DNA from: Roseiarcus sp963842835
GTDB taxonomy: Bacteria > Pseudomonadota > Alphaproteobacteria > Rhizobiales > Beijerinckiaceae
DNA length: 64,000 nucleotides
Direction of reading: 5' to 3'
Assembly (NCBI GenBank): GCA_963842835.1
Contig: CAWJIB010000003.1
Span: forward strand, 310,001 to 374,000
The number at the start of each line of letters is the position of its first letter. The stretch's first letter is position 1. The translations under genes were made by a program, and so were the position numbers. Of this stretch, positions 1 to 8,900 are shown piece by piece. A model generated the notes under the pieces. It made no database searches. It was not told the DNA's origin and worked only from the letters and a program-made list of their open reading frames with translations.

Positions 1-891
1 CGGGAAGCCGCCGATGGCGCGCAATGGCTCAAAGCGAATGATCGAAGACGTGCCGCAACAGAAAGTTGTCGACCAGGCGTCCTTGGACGGCATAACGACG
101 TCGAAGAAGAATCTTTGATCGTCCGGCCAAACGCGCGTCGCGAGCAGATTGGATTGGATTGGGTCCGGATTGATGAAATGCTGCGGCGTTTGGACGATCC
201 CGACGCGATCGTCGCGAAACAGCGTCATCGCGCGCGACAAAAAGTGAGGCGCTGGGACAAAGTCGGCATCGAGGATCGAAATATATTCGGGCGGATTGGG
301 CAGCGCCGCGACTTTCCCTAGGGCGTAGTTGATGTTGCCCGCCTTGGCGTGCGCATTGTCTGGCCGCGCGATATAGCCGCAATCGAGGCTTTCGCACAAA
401 GCCTGCAGCCAGGGCCGGCCGCCGTCGTCGAGCATCCAGACCCGATAATTCGGGTAATCCATGCCCGTGGCGCCGATAATCGTGCGCTCCAGGATGCTTT
501 CTTCTTCATTGTACGAACAGATGAAGAGATCGATCAGCGGCTTTTGCTCCAAACTGTCGAGCCATTGCCTGTTGCGGTCGGCCTCCGGCGAGCGATCGCG
601 CGTGCGGGACAAGAAGATCAGCGACAGCGCCGCCGCGGCAAGACCGCCCAATTCGACCAGCAGGAAACTCAGGCCGAGCGCAAAATCGAGCGTGAACCCC
701 GCTGGCGGCAATGTCGATGTCGCGCGCCAGACGAAGTAGCGCGTCAGCAGCGCGAGGCTGACCGCCATCACGCCCAATCGCACGGTGGCGGAGTCGCGTG
801 GCGCCGTCGCCATGAACACGAGGCTGGCGCCCAGCAGGACCAACGTCGGCCAAAGCGTGGCGACCAGTTCGGCCAGACCGACCTTAATCAC
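1..891 (-). CDS. Cellulose-synthase-like glycosyltransferase family 2, membrane-bound (3' end beyond window)
   Basis: This is a processive membrane glycosyltransferase that probably polymerises an exopolysaccharide from UDP-sugars at the inner membrane. The 297 visible residues begin with hydrophobic stretches near 10-30, 40-58 and 68-95. A GT-A domain follows, with the entry motif FICSYNEEES (123-132), the UDP-binding DDG at 155-157 and the metal-binding DAD at 208-210. FCCGTSSIIR (277-286) matches the BcsA region that precedes the catalytic TED motif; TED and QxxRW lie past the window edge. The GTG start overlaps the stop of the upstream HlyD-like gene by 8 nt, so the two are translationally coupled. 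The product could be cellulose, an alginate-like polymer (Alg8 type) or another glucan. The family is certain; the polymer is unknown. Confidence 0.9.
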   Translation of the reverse strand, partial: MIKVGLAELVATLWPTLVLLGASLVFMATAPRDSATVRLGVMAVSLALLTRYFVWRATSTLPPAGFTLDFALGLSFLLVELGGLAAAALSLIFLSRTRDRSPEADRNRQWLDSLEQKPLIDLFICSYNEEESILERTIIGATGMDYPNYRVWMLDDGGRPWLQALCESLDCGYIARPDNAHAKAGNINYALGKVAALPNPPEYISILDADFVPAPHFLSRAMTLFRDDRVGIVQTPQHFINPDPIQSNLLATRVWPDDQRFFFDVVMPSKDAWSTTFCCGTSSIIRFEPLRAIGGFP

Positions 892-2395
892 GGCGCAGGC
901 CGAGGGCGCGGGCGTCGGCAGACGTCGAGTCGGCCGCCACGGCGCCGTCTTCGAACGTGACGCGCCCGGTTCGCCCGACGCTACATTCCCCGCTTTCCGC
1001 CATCTCCGGGACCGCGACGGTCACGTGATAGGCTTCTTTGGCCAAGGTGCTGGGCACGATGGCGAAGTTGGCGGGCGCCCCGGCGGTTCCCGTCAGATTG
1101 ACCACCCACCCCGCATAGGGCTCGCCGCCCGTCGACGGGCGGAACGTCGCGGGGCTGCCCACCTGCAGCCGGTTGTAGACGGATTCGCTGACGTTCGCGG
1201 TGACGACGGCGCTCGCGCAGTCGAGCAGGCGGATGAGATCCTGGCCGCGGCTGACGTGCTCGCCGGGCGCCGTCAGGACTTCCCAGACGCGGCCGCTGAC
1301 GGGAAGCGCGACTTCGACGTCGGAGCGCATCTTGTAGCGCGCTTCCTCCTCCGTGACCGCCGCGCGCAATCGTTCGATCGCCGCGTCGTGCGTCTGCAGG
1401 TCGGCGGAGAGGTCGCCCACGCGCAAGCGCATTTCGTCGGCGCGCTGGGCCGAACTCGGTCGATCATTGTAACTGTCGCCGAGGAATTCCCCCTGGTTGG
1501 CGGCGGCAAGTTCGACCGAGGCTTCTTCGAGACGCTGGCGGGCGCTCGCTTCACTCTCGACGGCGACAATTTTGTCGCGCCGCAGGCGGCCCGCCTCGGC
1601 CGCCGTCAACGTGCCCGATTTCGCGAGAGCGTTGGCCCGGGCGAGGGCAGCGTCGGCCTCTTCGCTGCGGGCCGCGGCGGCGGCGACGTCATGGCCCAAA
1701 GCGGCGATGCGCGCGTTGAGTTGGAGAATGCGCCCTTCAGTGAATTGCTGCGTTTGCTTGGTCAGCCCGTCCAGGCTCGCCTGGGCCAGTTCGAGCTGGC
1801 GCGCCAGCTTCGGCCGCTCGTCTTCGAGGGCGCCGAGTTGGCGGCGCAAATCGTCGAGGCGGCTGCGATCCGCCTTGTCGTCGCGGATGCGGAGCACGGG
1901 GGCGCCCTTGTCCGCCGACCACGCCTTGAATTCATGCGGCGCCGCCGCGACGACGCCGTCGATCGGCGAGCGGACCGTCACGATCCGCGAGTTGACCACC
2001 GCCTCGACGCTGGAGGCGAGAAGCAGCGTCTGCAAAGGCATCCACCCAAAAATTGCGAGAAGGGCGATCCCGGCTCCCGCCTTGATGAGCCGATTGGGCG
2101 AAAGGCGCGACAGGAGACCCCGGTACGCAGCCTTTTCCGCCTCTTGCACCGGCTTTGCGTCCCCGGGCGCCGGCGCGGCCTCGCCGTGGCCGGGAGGCTC
2201 GTCCTTGAAAGCTTGATGAAGCGCGGCCTGCATGCGGCGAACGTCGAGCGTTGGGTCGCGTTCGCTGGGATCGGCGACCGCGGACGCTGCGCCGGCGGGA
2301 TCGACGGCGCCGACGGACGGGCGGTCAACGGCTCGCTGACCCGGCTCGGGAGCGGGAACGAAGACCGCGGCTTTTCTCGACTTCGGGCTTTTCAT
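884..2395 (-). CDS. HlyD-family membrane fusion / periplasmic adaptor protein (exopolysaccharide locus)
   Basis: This is a periplasmic adaptor anchored by one transmembrane helix (about residues 103-127) after a long Pro/Ala-rich cytoplasmic N-terminus. The segment VNSRIVTVRSPIDGVV just after the helix is the first half of a biotinyl-lipoyl-like domain. An Ala/Glu/Arg-rich coiled-coil hairpin (about 175-330) follows, then the second half-barrel (ALPVSGRVWEVLTAPGEHV) and a beta-barrel. It sits immediately upstream of, and overlaps, a cellulose-synthase-like gene. A paired role in polymer export, as with Alg44 and Alg8, is therefore likelier than drug efflux. I chose the ATG at 2395 (MKSPKSRKAA). 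An in-frame ATG at 2548 would add 51 Arg/Pro-rich residues that do not look like natural protein. The Shine-Dalgarno sequence is weak at both. Confidence 0.8.
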   Translation of the reverse strand: MKSPKSRKAAVFVPAPEPGQRAVDRPSVGAVDPAGAASAVADPSERDPTLDVRRMQAALHQAFKDEPPGHGEAAPAPGDAKPVQEAEKAAYRGLLSRLSPNRLIKAGAGIALLAIFGWMPLQTLLLASSVEAVVNSRIVTVRSPIDGVVAAAPHEFKAWSADKGAPVLRIRDDKADRSRLDDLRRQLGALEDERPKLARQLELAQASLDGLTKQTQQFTEGRILQLNARIAALGHDVAAAAARSEEADAALARANALAKSGTLTAAEAGRLRRDKIVAVESEASARQRLEEASVELAAANQGEFLGDSYNDRPSSAQRADEMRLRVGDLSADLQTHDAAIERLRAAVTEEEARYKMRSDVEVALPVSGRVWEVLTAPGEHVSRGQDLIRLLDCASAVVTANVSESVYNRLQVGSPATFRPSTGGEPYAGWVVNLTGTAGAPANFAIVPSTLAKEAYHVTVAVPEMAESGECSVGRTGRVTFEDGAVAADSTSADARALGLRRD

Positions 2396-3261
2396 GAGAA
2401 AATCACGCTCGCGGAGCTCTGGCGATGCATTCGGCGGCCAAGGCCGGCGATCGCGGCGCTTTGGTTCGGCAATGCATCGTCTCGGCTCAGTCGTCGGTTC
2501 GTACCGTCTCGCGGCGGGCGCCGCCCGTCCGCGCGATAGTTCCCCCACTCGTATGCAAGTCGACTAACAGTGATTTGTTGGAGTTAATTTGCGTTTGCCA
2601 TTCCGTCTGAAATCGCGAATTCACCGATCATGGTAAAAGAATTCTCCACTGCTTCTCAGAACAAATGTCCGAATTCGGCGGGGCCTCCCTGCCGGTGAAA
2701 ATCCGGCGCTTGGCGCCTTGGCCCTGACCGTCTGCACTGGGTGTAGCTGTGTGGAAACTCGGGCGACTGATCGGTCATGCCAATTTCAGCGAAGTTTCGA
2801 TTATTCCGAGCGACCAGAAGTGCGCGAAACGCCGAAAATCGTGCTGATCGCATCCGTTCTCAAGCGAAATCATAGCTTTCACACGGCCTCGGGGGACACC
2901 AGCCATCCGTCGAGGCAGCAACGAGGCGGCAATTAACTGTCAGCGCCAAATGACAGGGTGAAATTCAGCGAGCGATCGGCAAACGTCCGAAGCGCCCGCG
3001 TGCATCGACCTACAAGCTCGTCATTCGAAGTAAGCTTATCGCAGCGCGTTCTTCAATCCGGCCGACGACGGGAATTGTGCTCAGCTGCGGAACGAACAGT
3101 GAAGGCTCGCATTTATCCCGCATTCACCAAGATGCGTTGCTGAGATCTCGCTTTGCGTCGATCTAAAGACATTAGTCACCGGGAATGGACATTGTCCTTC
3201 GGGATTAGGTCCAATGCCCAGCCAGCGTGACAAGCGATCACGGGAAAGCGGAGCCAAGAAT
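2396..3261. other. Gene-poor, lower-GC intergenic stretch
   Basis: These roughly 870 bases separate the exopolysaccharide genes (leftward) from the deacetylase-like gene (rightward). Small open frames are present, but none has a convincing ribosome-binding site, domain or codon bias. The composition is visibly richer in A+T than the flanking genes. Structures seen are an inverted repeat CTGTCA-N8-TGACAG at 2937-2956 and two overlapping short hairpins at 2691-2714 (GCCGG/CCGGC and GGCGC/GCGCC). Promoters for both divergent units should lie here, but I could not assign them. Confidence 0.6.
2937..2956. promoter_or_regulatory. Inverted repeat CTGTCA-N8-TGACAG, possible operator
   Basis: Two perfect 6-bp arms are separated by 8 bp, giving dyad half-site spacing of about 1.3 helical turns. 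The repeat lies in the divergent region about 305 bp before the deacetylase-like gene and 540 bp before the HlyD-like gene. No regulator is encoded nearby, so the binding protein is unknown and the repeat may be chance. Confidence 0.25.
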
Positions 3262-4320
3262 ATGCACGGTGACCAATTCGTCGCCGCCCGAATGCTGCGG
3301 GACGCTTTCGTTTTAGACCAGGCCAATCTGGGTCCGATCCCCTGGTACCATGGCAGCAAGTCGGCTGCGGTGGTGCTGACGGTCGACGACGTCTTTCCAG
3401 GCACTTCGCAAAGCGCCTATGAAGCAGGCGGCGATCTGGAGAAGGGGGCATTAGGCCATCTATTGTGGCTGTTAGAACGACATCCGAAACTCCAGATCAG
3501 TCTTTTCGTCACTCCAGATTGGCGTCAGATATCACCCGTTGCAGACCGGTTTTGGCGGCGCCTGCCGTGGGTCCGTGACCAGCTTTTTTGCGCGGATATC
3601 CTGCCGGAAGGTACGATGGATGTTCGGCGCCATCCCGAATTTGTCTCGTTTCTCAATGCGATGCCGCGCACGGAGATCGCTCTGCATGGGCTGCATCACA
3701 TACACCGAGGCAAAATGGTTTGGGTCGAATTTCAGGAGCAAGATCGGACTGCGTGCGCTGAGATACTGAGCAAAGCAATGCGAGTTTTCGATGAGGCCGG
3801 ACTGCGATGGACGCGCGGCCTTCAGCCCCCTGGATGGAATTGTCCGCCTGCGCTGCAACAAGCATGCTGTGACGTGGGAATCGAATGGGTGACTTCAGCC
3901 CGCGACGTACAGACCCCCGTGTCGAAACAGGCAAAAGCGGCGATGTCAGGCCTCTCCGGCGTCAGCATGCTTTTCCCTGAGCGAATTGCACCGGGTCTGC
4001 TGCACATCAGCACCAATTTTCAAGCGACTTCGCCGCCAGAGCGTGCTTTTGAGATTCTTGAGGCAGGTGGAATCCTGTCGATTAAGGCCCATATCTCGAA
4101 GAGTGTGCCGGGCCACACCCATCTCGACGGGGTTGATCGTCTCTATATGAACTACCTTGATCGACTGTTTGATGAGATCGAGCGTCGTTATGGCGATGCG
4201 ATCGACTGGACGACGGTGGGCCAACTCGCGGCCTCTCTGTCCGCACCCTCATCCGCGGCGGCATTCGCGACTGCGCGCCATTCGCAGTCCCCAGATTTTG
4301 CCCGCCGGGGCGCCGCGTGA
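3262..4320 (+). CDS. Polysaccharide-deacetylase-like protein (DUF2334-type NodB fold)
   Basis: This is a probable metal-dependent deacetylase of the NodB/CE4-related fold, 352 residues, with no clear signal peptide. AVVLTVDDVF (36-45) gives the first-strand Asp pair, and LHGLHHIHRG (141-150) the HxxxH-like metal ligands. PPGWNCPPALQQAC resembles the conserved R/P-P-W segment of the family. The ATG at 3262 is preferred because GGAG lies 8 nt upstream; an upstream in-frame ATG at 3214 has a poor site. Base composition is lower in GC than the neighbours, and an IS element and a group II intron remnant follow, so the gene looks acquired. It may modify a surface polysaccharide made by the glycosyltransferase to its left; that link rests on proximity only. 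Confidence 0.65.
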   Translation: MHGDQFVAARMLRDAFVLDQANLGPIPWYHGSKSAAVVLTVDDVFPGTSQSAYEAGGDLEKGALGHLLWLLERHPKLQISLFVTPDWRQISPVADRFWRRLPWVRDQLFCADILPEGTMDVRRHPEFVSFLNAMPRTEIALHGLHHIHRGKMVWVEFQEQDRTACAEILSKAMRVFDEAGLRWTRGLQPPGWNCPPALQQACCDVGIEWVTSARDVQTPVSKQAKAAMSGLSGVSMLFPERIAPGLLHISTNFQATSPPERAFEILEAGGILSIKAHISKSVPGHTHLDGVDRLYMNYLDRLFDEIERRYGDAIDWTTVGQLAASLSAPSSAAAFATARHSQSPDFARRGAA

Positions 4321-4601
4321 TGGTGTATCTGAAAAAAGCCATCCTGGTCCTTTGAGCACATCCTCGTGTACGTAAACGGGATTTTTGTCAGTGACCGTGG
4401 CTTTCGGGTGCACGCGTTATCGACTCGCACGTGAGCAGATCACACGGCGAGAGCGGCGGTCGGCGCGGAGACTTCATCCGATCCCCGCAAACTCAGGCGC
4501 GAGCGCTCGGAGGAAGTATCGAAGCGCGCGCCTTCGCCAAATATCGCGGGTGTTTCCGCGAAGCGCTTTTTTCTGAATTTTGCTACTAGAGCGTTCTGCA
4601 T

Positions 4602-5209
4602 TTAGGTTTCCGCATATCCCGCGTTTTTGAGATAATTGGCGCATTCGGCGTGGGAGTATGAGGCGAGGATATGGGCGATGGCGTCGGAAACGGCGTCGAT
4701 TGTCCGAGCCGCGGCTTTACGGAGGAGGGTCTTGAGCTTGGCGAACACCTGCTCGATTGGATTGAGGTCGGGCGAGTATTTGGGCAGAAAGACGAGGCGC
4801 GCGCCGGCGGCTCGGATCGCCTTTCGCACCGCCTTTCCTTTGTGAGAGCCGAGATTGTCGAGCACGACGACGTCGCCGGGCTTGAGGGTTGGGACGAGGA
4901 ACTGCTCGACATAGGCCAGGAAGCGCTCGCCGTTGATGGGTCCGTCGAACAGACAGGGCGCGTCGATGCGGTCGTTGCGCAAGGCGGCCAGGAATGTCGT
5001 GGTCTTCCAATGGCCGTGCGGGACCTTGGCGACCAGCCGCTCGCCGCGCCGCGCCCAGCCGTGCAGGCGCGTCATGTTGGTCTTGGCCCAGGTCTCGTCG
5101 ATGAAGACCAAGCGCGAAGGATCGATTTGGCCTTGATATTTGCGCCAGCGTGTCCGGTGACGGCTTATGTCCGCGCGATCCTGCTCGCGCGCCACGAGCG
5201 TCTTTTTTT
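4602..5209 (-). CDS. IS630 transposase, downstream frame (DDE catalytic domain), expressed by -1 frameshift
   Basis: This is the catalytic RNase-H-like half of the transposase. From the slippery site it reads KKTLVAREQDRAD, then VFIDETWAK (first Asp), VVVLDNLGSHKG (second Asp) and YSPDLNPIEQVFAKLK (Glu), which is the DDE triad of IS630. The C-terminus is complete (NYLKNAGYAE). An internal ATG further upstream in this frame (5294) would give an unrelated N-terminus, so programmed -1 frameshifting at 5203-5209 is the better model. The boundary given marks the slip site rather than a start codon. Confidence 0.8.
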
Positions 5210-5551
5210 GAGCGTGACGCCCTCGCGGCGGAAGAAGCGGCTCATCATCGACGTGTCGGCCTTGACCCCGCGTTCGGCCAGCAGTCGGTCGCACAGCGCT
5301 TGGAGCGTGATGTCGGGTTTCTCGGTTCGCAGCGCCGCCAGGAACTCTCGATGCGGCTGCAATTTTGGGCGTAAGTAACCGCCCATTTTGCCGGCCGTGC
5401 GAGAGCCGCTCCGCTCAAAGCGCTGCACCCACTTGATGGCGATCAACTCGCTGACCCCGAACCGGTTCGCCGCGGCCCTGCAACTCATCCCTTCCAAAAC
5501 GACCGCGTCGATCACGCGATCGCGCAAATCCTGCGAATAAGCTCTGGCCAT
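5165..5551 (-). CDS. IS630 transposase, upstream frame (helix-turn-helix domain)
   Basis: These 128 residues form the DNA-binding half of an IS630 transposase. MARAYSQDLRDRVIDAV at the N-terminus and GMSCRAAANRFGVSELIAIKWVQRF (about 20-45) form the first helix-turn-helix. A second helical domain (about 70-110, TLQALCDRLLAERGV) follows. The frame runs into RREGVTLKKRRSWRAS after the A7 run and ends in non-homologous residues. A -1 slip there gives TLKKKTLVAREQDRAD, the usual family sequence, and joins this frame to the catalytic half. The start ATG sits about 90 bp inside the element's end. Confidence 0.85.
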   Translation of the reverse strand: MARAYSQDLRDRVIDAVVLEGMSCRAAANRFGVSELIAIKWVQRFERSGSRTAGKMGGYLRPKLQPHREFLAALRTEKPDITLQALCDRLLAERGVKADTSMMSRFFRREGVTLKKRRSWRASRIART

Positions 5552-5644
5552 CCCTGCTGGCCTCCGCCCAGCCTGCAGGTTGAATCAGAACTTCGCCGAT
5601 TCGGGAATCCCAACGCGATTCAAATTAGATGCCGCATGCTCTAA

Positions 5645-5982
5645 CAGCGCTTCGCCGTCGAACACCCGAGGTAAGAGCCGGATGCTCGAATTGGGCCCGT
5701 CCGGATCTGTGCGGCCGGCGCCCAGTAGCGGGCGTCCCTACCGCGATCCTCGCTGGAATCCGGCGATCCGACGGGGGCTGCGGGTGGCACGCGCCAGATT
5801 TCGTCCACTGTCGGTGCGAATTTTTGGGATCTGCGCTCTGGCGCACGATGCTTGGACGCCTTGCCGCGTCAGTGTTTGGATCGCCCGTGAATTATTGCCG
5901 TTCTGGCCGTCGAACCAGCTGCTGAAAACCGCATTGCATTCGAAGCCTTGCCCTCAGAGGCGGTTCCCGTCGCCCAATTCCC
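5645..5982. other. Intergenic stretch between the IS element and dnaE
   Basis: About 340 bases with no convincing protein gene. The left part contains the probable group II intron 3' end listed separately (5676-5748). The remainder up to the dnaE stop shows no recognisable gene, repeat or strong terminator. Open frames read here have a peculiar composition and no ribosome-binding site. Confidence 0.6.
5676..5748 (+). mobile_element. Probable group II intron 3' remnant (domains V and VI)
   Basis: The segment begins GAGCCGGATG, passes through a short stem-loop and returns as CGTCCGGATCTGTGC. That is the pattern of bacterial group II intron domain V, with its AGC triad and a two-base bulge before the closing strand. 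A second hairpin follows (GGCGCCC-AGTAG-CGGGCGTCC) and the segment ends CTACCGCGAT, as domain VI and a 3' splice site do. One position in the lower stem is a mismatch rather than the usual G-U wobble. No reverse transcriptase lies upstream; the sequence is cut off by the IS630 end 31 bp away. It is therefore a truncated remnant. The call rests on remembered domain V/VI sequence, not on a covariance search. Confidence 0.5.
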
Positions 5983-8900
5983 CTACACGTGCTCCACCGC
6001 CACCACGCCCGCCACCGCCTTCAGCGCGCCGGCGAGCGCGCCGGTGACGGCGTAGCGGCCGGGGAGCTTGACCTCGACCTCGCCCTCGCGCGGCCCCAGC
6101 ATCACCACCAGCCAGACTTCGCCCTCGCCCTTGGCGCGCAGGCGCTCCTCGATCGAGGGGAGCGGGGCTTCGTCCCGCACGAAGACGCGCAGGCCCTTGT
6201 GGACCTTGGCGGCCGCCAGGGTCAGCGATTCCGCGTGAACGATGCGCGCGCGCACGTCCTCGCCTTCGACGTTGGCCTGCAAGGTCACGAGCACGTCGGA
6301 GCCTTTTTCCAGGAGGTCGCGGTATTGGCTCAGGCCCTCCTGAAAGATGATCGCCTCGTATTGGCCGCTGGGGTCGGAGAGTTGGATGACGCCGAGCTTC
6401 GAGCCGCTCTTAGTGCGCCGCTCGTAGCGGTCGAGCACGCTGGCGCCGAGCCGGGCGGTGGTGGCGCCGCCGCGCACCGCGCGCGAAAAATCCGCCCAGC
6501 GCGTCGCGCGCAGCCGCTTCAGCGCGGAATCATAGGCTTCCAGGGGATGTCCGGAGAGGAAGAAGCCGACCGCGTCGAATTCGCGCCTGAGGCGATCGGC
6601 CGCCGGCCAGGGGTCGGCGCGAACCTTGAGCGGCGCGGCGTCGACTTCGCCGAACAAGGCGTTCTGACCCGCCGCCTTCTCCTCGGCGTTGCGATGGGCG
6701 AGCGCCAGCATCGGCTCGATCGAGGCGAAGGCGATCGCGCGGTCGGGCTGCAATTCGTCGAAGGCCCCGGCGGCGGCCAGACTCTCCAGCGTCTTCTTGT
6801 TGACGGCGCGCGGATCGACGCGCCGCGCGACGTCGCTCAGCGAGGCGAAGGGCCGCCCTTCGCGCGCCGCCACGATCGCCGCCGCCTGGCCCTCGCCGAC
6901 GCCCTTGATCGCGCTCAGCGCATAGGCGATCGACAGCGCCCCGGCGGCGTCCTGACGCACGTCGAAGTCGACGTCGGAGCCGTTGACCGAGGGCGGCGCG
7001 ACCTTGAGCCCGAGCCTCAGCGCCTCGGCGCGAAATTCGGCGAGCTTGTCGGTGTTGGACTTGTCGAGCGTCATCGACGCGGCGAGGAATTCGGCGGGGT
7101 GATTGGCTTTGAACCAGGCGGTCCAATAGGCGATCAGCGCATAGGCCGCGGCATGGCTCTTGTTGAAGCCGTAATCGGCGAATTTGGCGAGCAGGTCGAA
7201 AATTTCGTCCGCCTTGGCCTTGGCGAGCCCGCGCTCGAGGGCGCCCTTGACGAAGCGCGCGCGCTGCGCGTCCATTTCCGACTTGATCTTCTTGCCCATG
7301 GCGCGGCGCAGCATGTCGGCTTCGCCGAGCGAATAGCCCGACAGCTCGCGCGCGATCTGCATCACCTGTTCCTGATAGATGATGACGCCGAAGGTCTCGC
7401 GCAGGATCGGCTCGACCTTGGGATGGATGTAGTCGGGCGTTTCATGGCCGAGCTTGCGCGCGCAATAGGTCGGGATGTTGGCCATCGGGCCGGGGCGGTA
7501 GAGCGCCACCAGCGCGATGATGTCCTCGAAGCGGTCGGCGCGCATTTCCGCCAGCGCCTTGCGCATCCCCGCGCTTTCCACCTGGAACACGCCGACCGTC
7601 TCGCCGCGCCCGAGCATTTCGAAGGTTTTGCGATCGTCTAGCGGGATTTTTCCCAAGTCCGCTTCGAGCCCGCGCCGCGCCAGCAGATTTTGCGCCTTGC
7701 GCAGCGTCGTCAGCGTCTTCAGCCCGAGGAAGTCGAATTTGACCAGTCCCGCCGGCTCGACCCATTTCATGTTGAACTGCGTCGCCGGCATGTCCGATTT
7801 GGGGTCGCGATAGAGCGGCACCAGTTCGACCAGCGGCCTGTCGCCGATGACGACGCCCGCGGCATGGGTGGAGGCGTTGGAATAGAGCCCCTCCAGCCGC
7901 TCGGCGATCGCCAGCATCTTCGCCACGCGCGGGTCGGCGGCGGCGGCCTCCTGCAGGCGCGGCTCGTCGGCGACGGCCTGTTTCAGCGTCACCGGCTTGG
8001 CGGGGTTCTGCGGCACCAGTTTGGCGAGCTTGTCGACTTGGCCGAGCGGCATCTCCAGCACCCGCCCGACGTTGCGCATGACGCCGCGCGCCAGGAACGA
8101 GCCGAAGGTGATGATCTGCGCGACGCGATCCTCGCCGTAGCGGCGGCGCACATAGGCGATCACCTCGTCGCGCCGATCCTGGCAGAAGTCGATGTCGAAG
8201 TCCGGCATCGAGACGCGCTCGGGGTTGAGAAAGCGCTCGAACAGCAAGCCGAAGCGGATCGGATCGAGATCGGTAATGGTCAGCGCGTAAGCGACGAGCG
8301 AGCCCGCGCCCGAGCCGCGCCCCGGCCCGACAGGAATGCCCTGCGCCTTGGCCCATTGGATGAAATCGGCGACGATCAGGAAATAGCCGGGAAATTTCAT
8401 TCTGACGATGACGCCGAGCTCGAATTCGAGCCGCTGGCGGTAGTCGTCCGCATCGTGGCCCGGCGCGCAGCCGTAGAGCGCGATGAGCCGCTCCAGCCCC
8501 TCGCTCGCCTGGCGGCGCAGTTCCTGCTCCTCATCCACCGCCTCGCCGCCGGGAACGGAAAAGCGCGGCAGGATCGGCTTGCGCGTCAGCGGACGATAGG
8601 CGCAGCGCATCGCGATCTCGACGCTGTTTTCGGTCGCCTCCTTCAAGTCCGCGAACAGCGCGAGCATTTCCGTCCGCGTCTTGAAGCGATGCTCCGGCGA
8701 AAGGCGGCGGCGCTCGGGGGCGGCGACCAGGGAGCCCTCGGCGACGCAGAGGAGGGCGTCCTGGGCTTCGTAATCGGCGGCGCCCGCGAAATAGGGCTCG
8801 TTGGCGGCGACCAGCGGCAGGCCCTGGGCGTAGGCGAGATCGATCAGCGCCGGCTCGTTCGTGCGCTCGCTCTCCAGGCCGTGGCGCTGGATCTCGACAT

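Larger units (their letters stand above)
4587..5644 (-). mobile_element. IS630-family insertion sequence, apparently complete
   Basis: The element is about 1.06 kb and is bounded by imperfect terminal inverted repeats: TAGAGC-N5-GCAT at the left end and the complement of ATGC-N5-GCTCTA at the right. Both ends carry TA at the outer edge, consistent with the TA target duplication of the Tc1/mariner-IS630 superfamily. The transposase is split into two overlapping frames joined at an A7 slippery run (minus strand of 5203-5209). Neither frame is otherwise interrupted, so the element may still be active. Confidence 0.85.

Noticed and set aside
2691..2714. GCCGGTGAAAATCCGGC stretch that recalls the core of a cobalamin riboswitch
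   Set aside because: The following CCCGC-ACTG element and the B12 box are not recognisable, and the nearest gene start is over 500 bp away and unrelated to B12. It is simply two overlapping hairpins.
5580..6047. Open frames on the plus strand between the IS element and dnaE
   Set aside because: They cross the group II intron remnant and the dnaE end, lack ribosome-binding sites and have Arg/Pro-rich non-protein composition.
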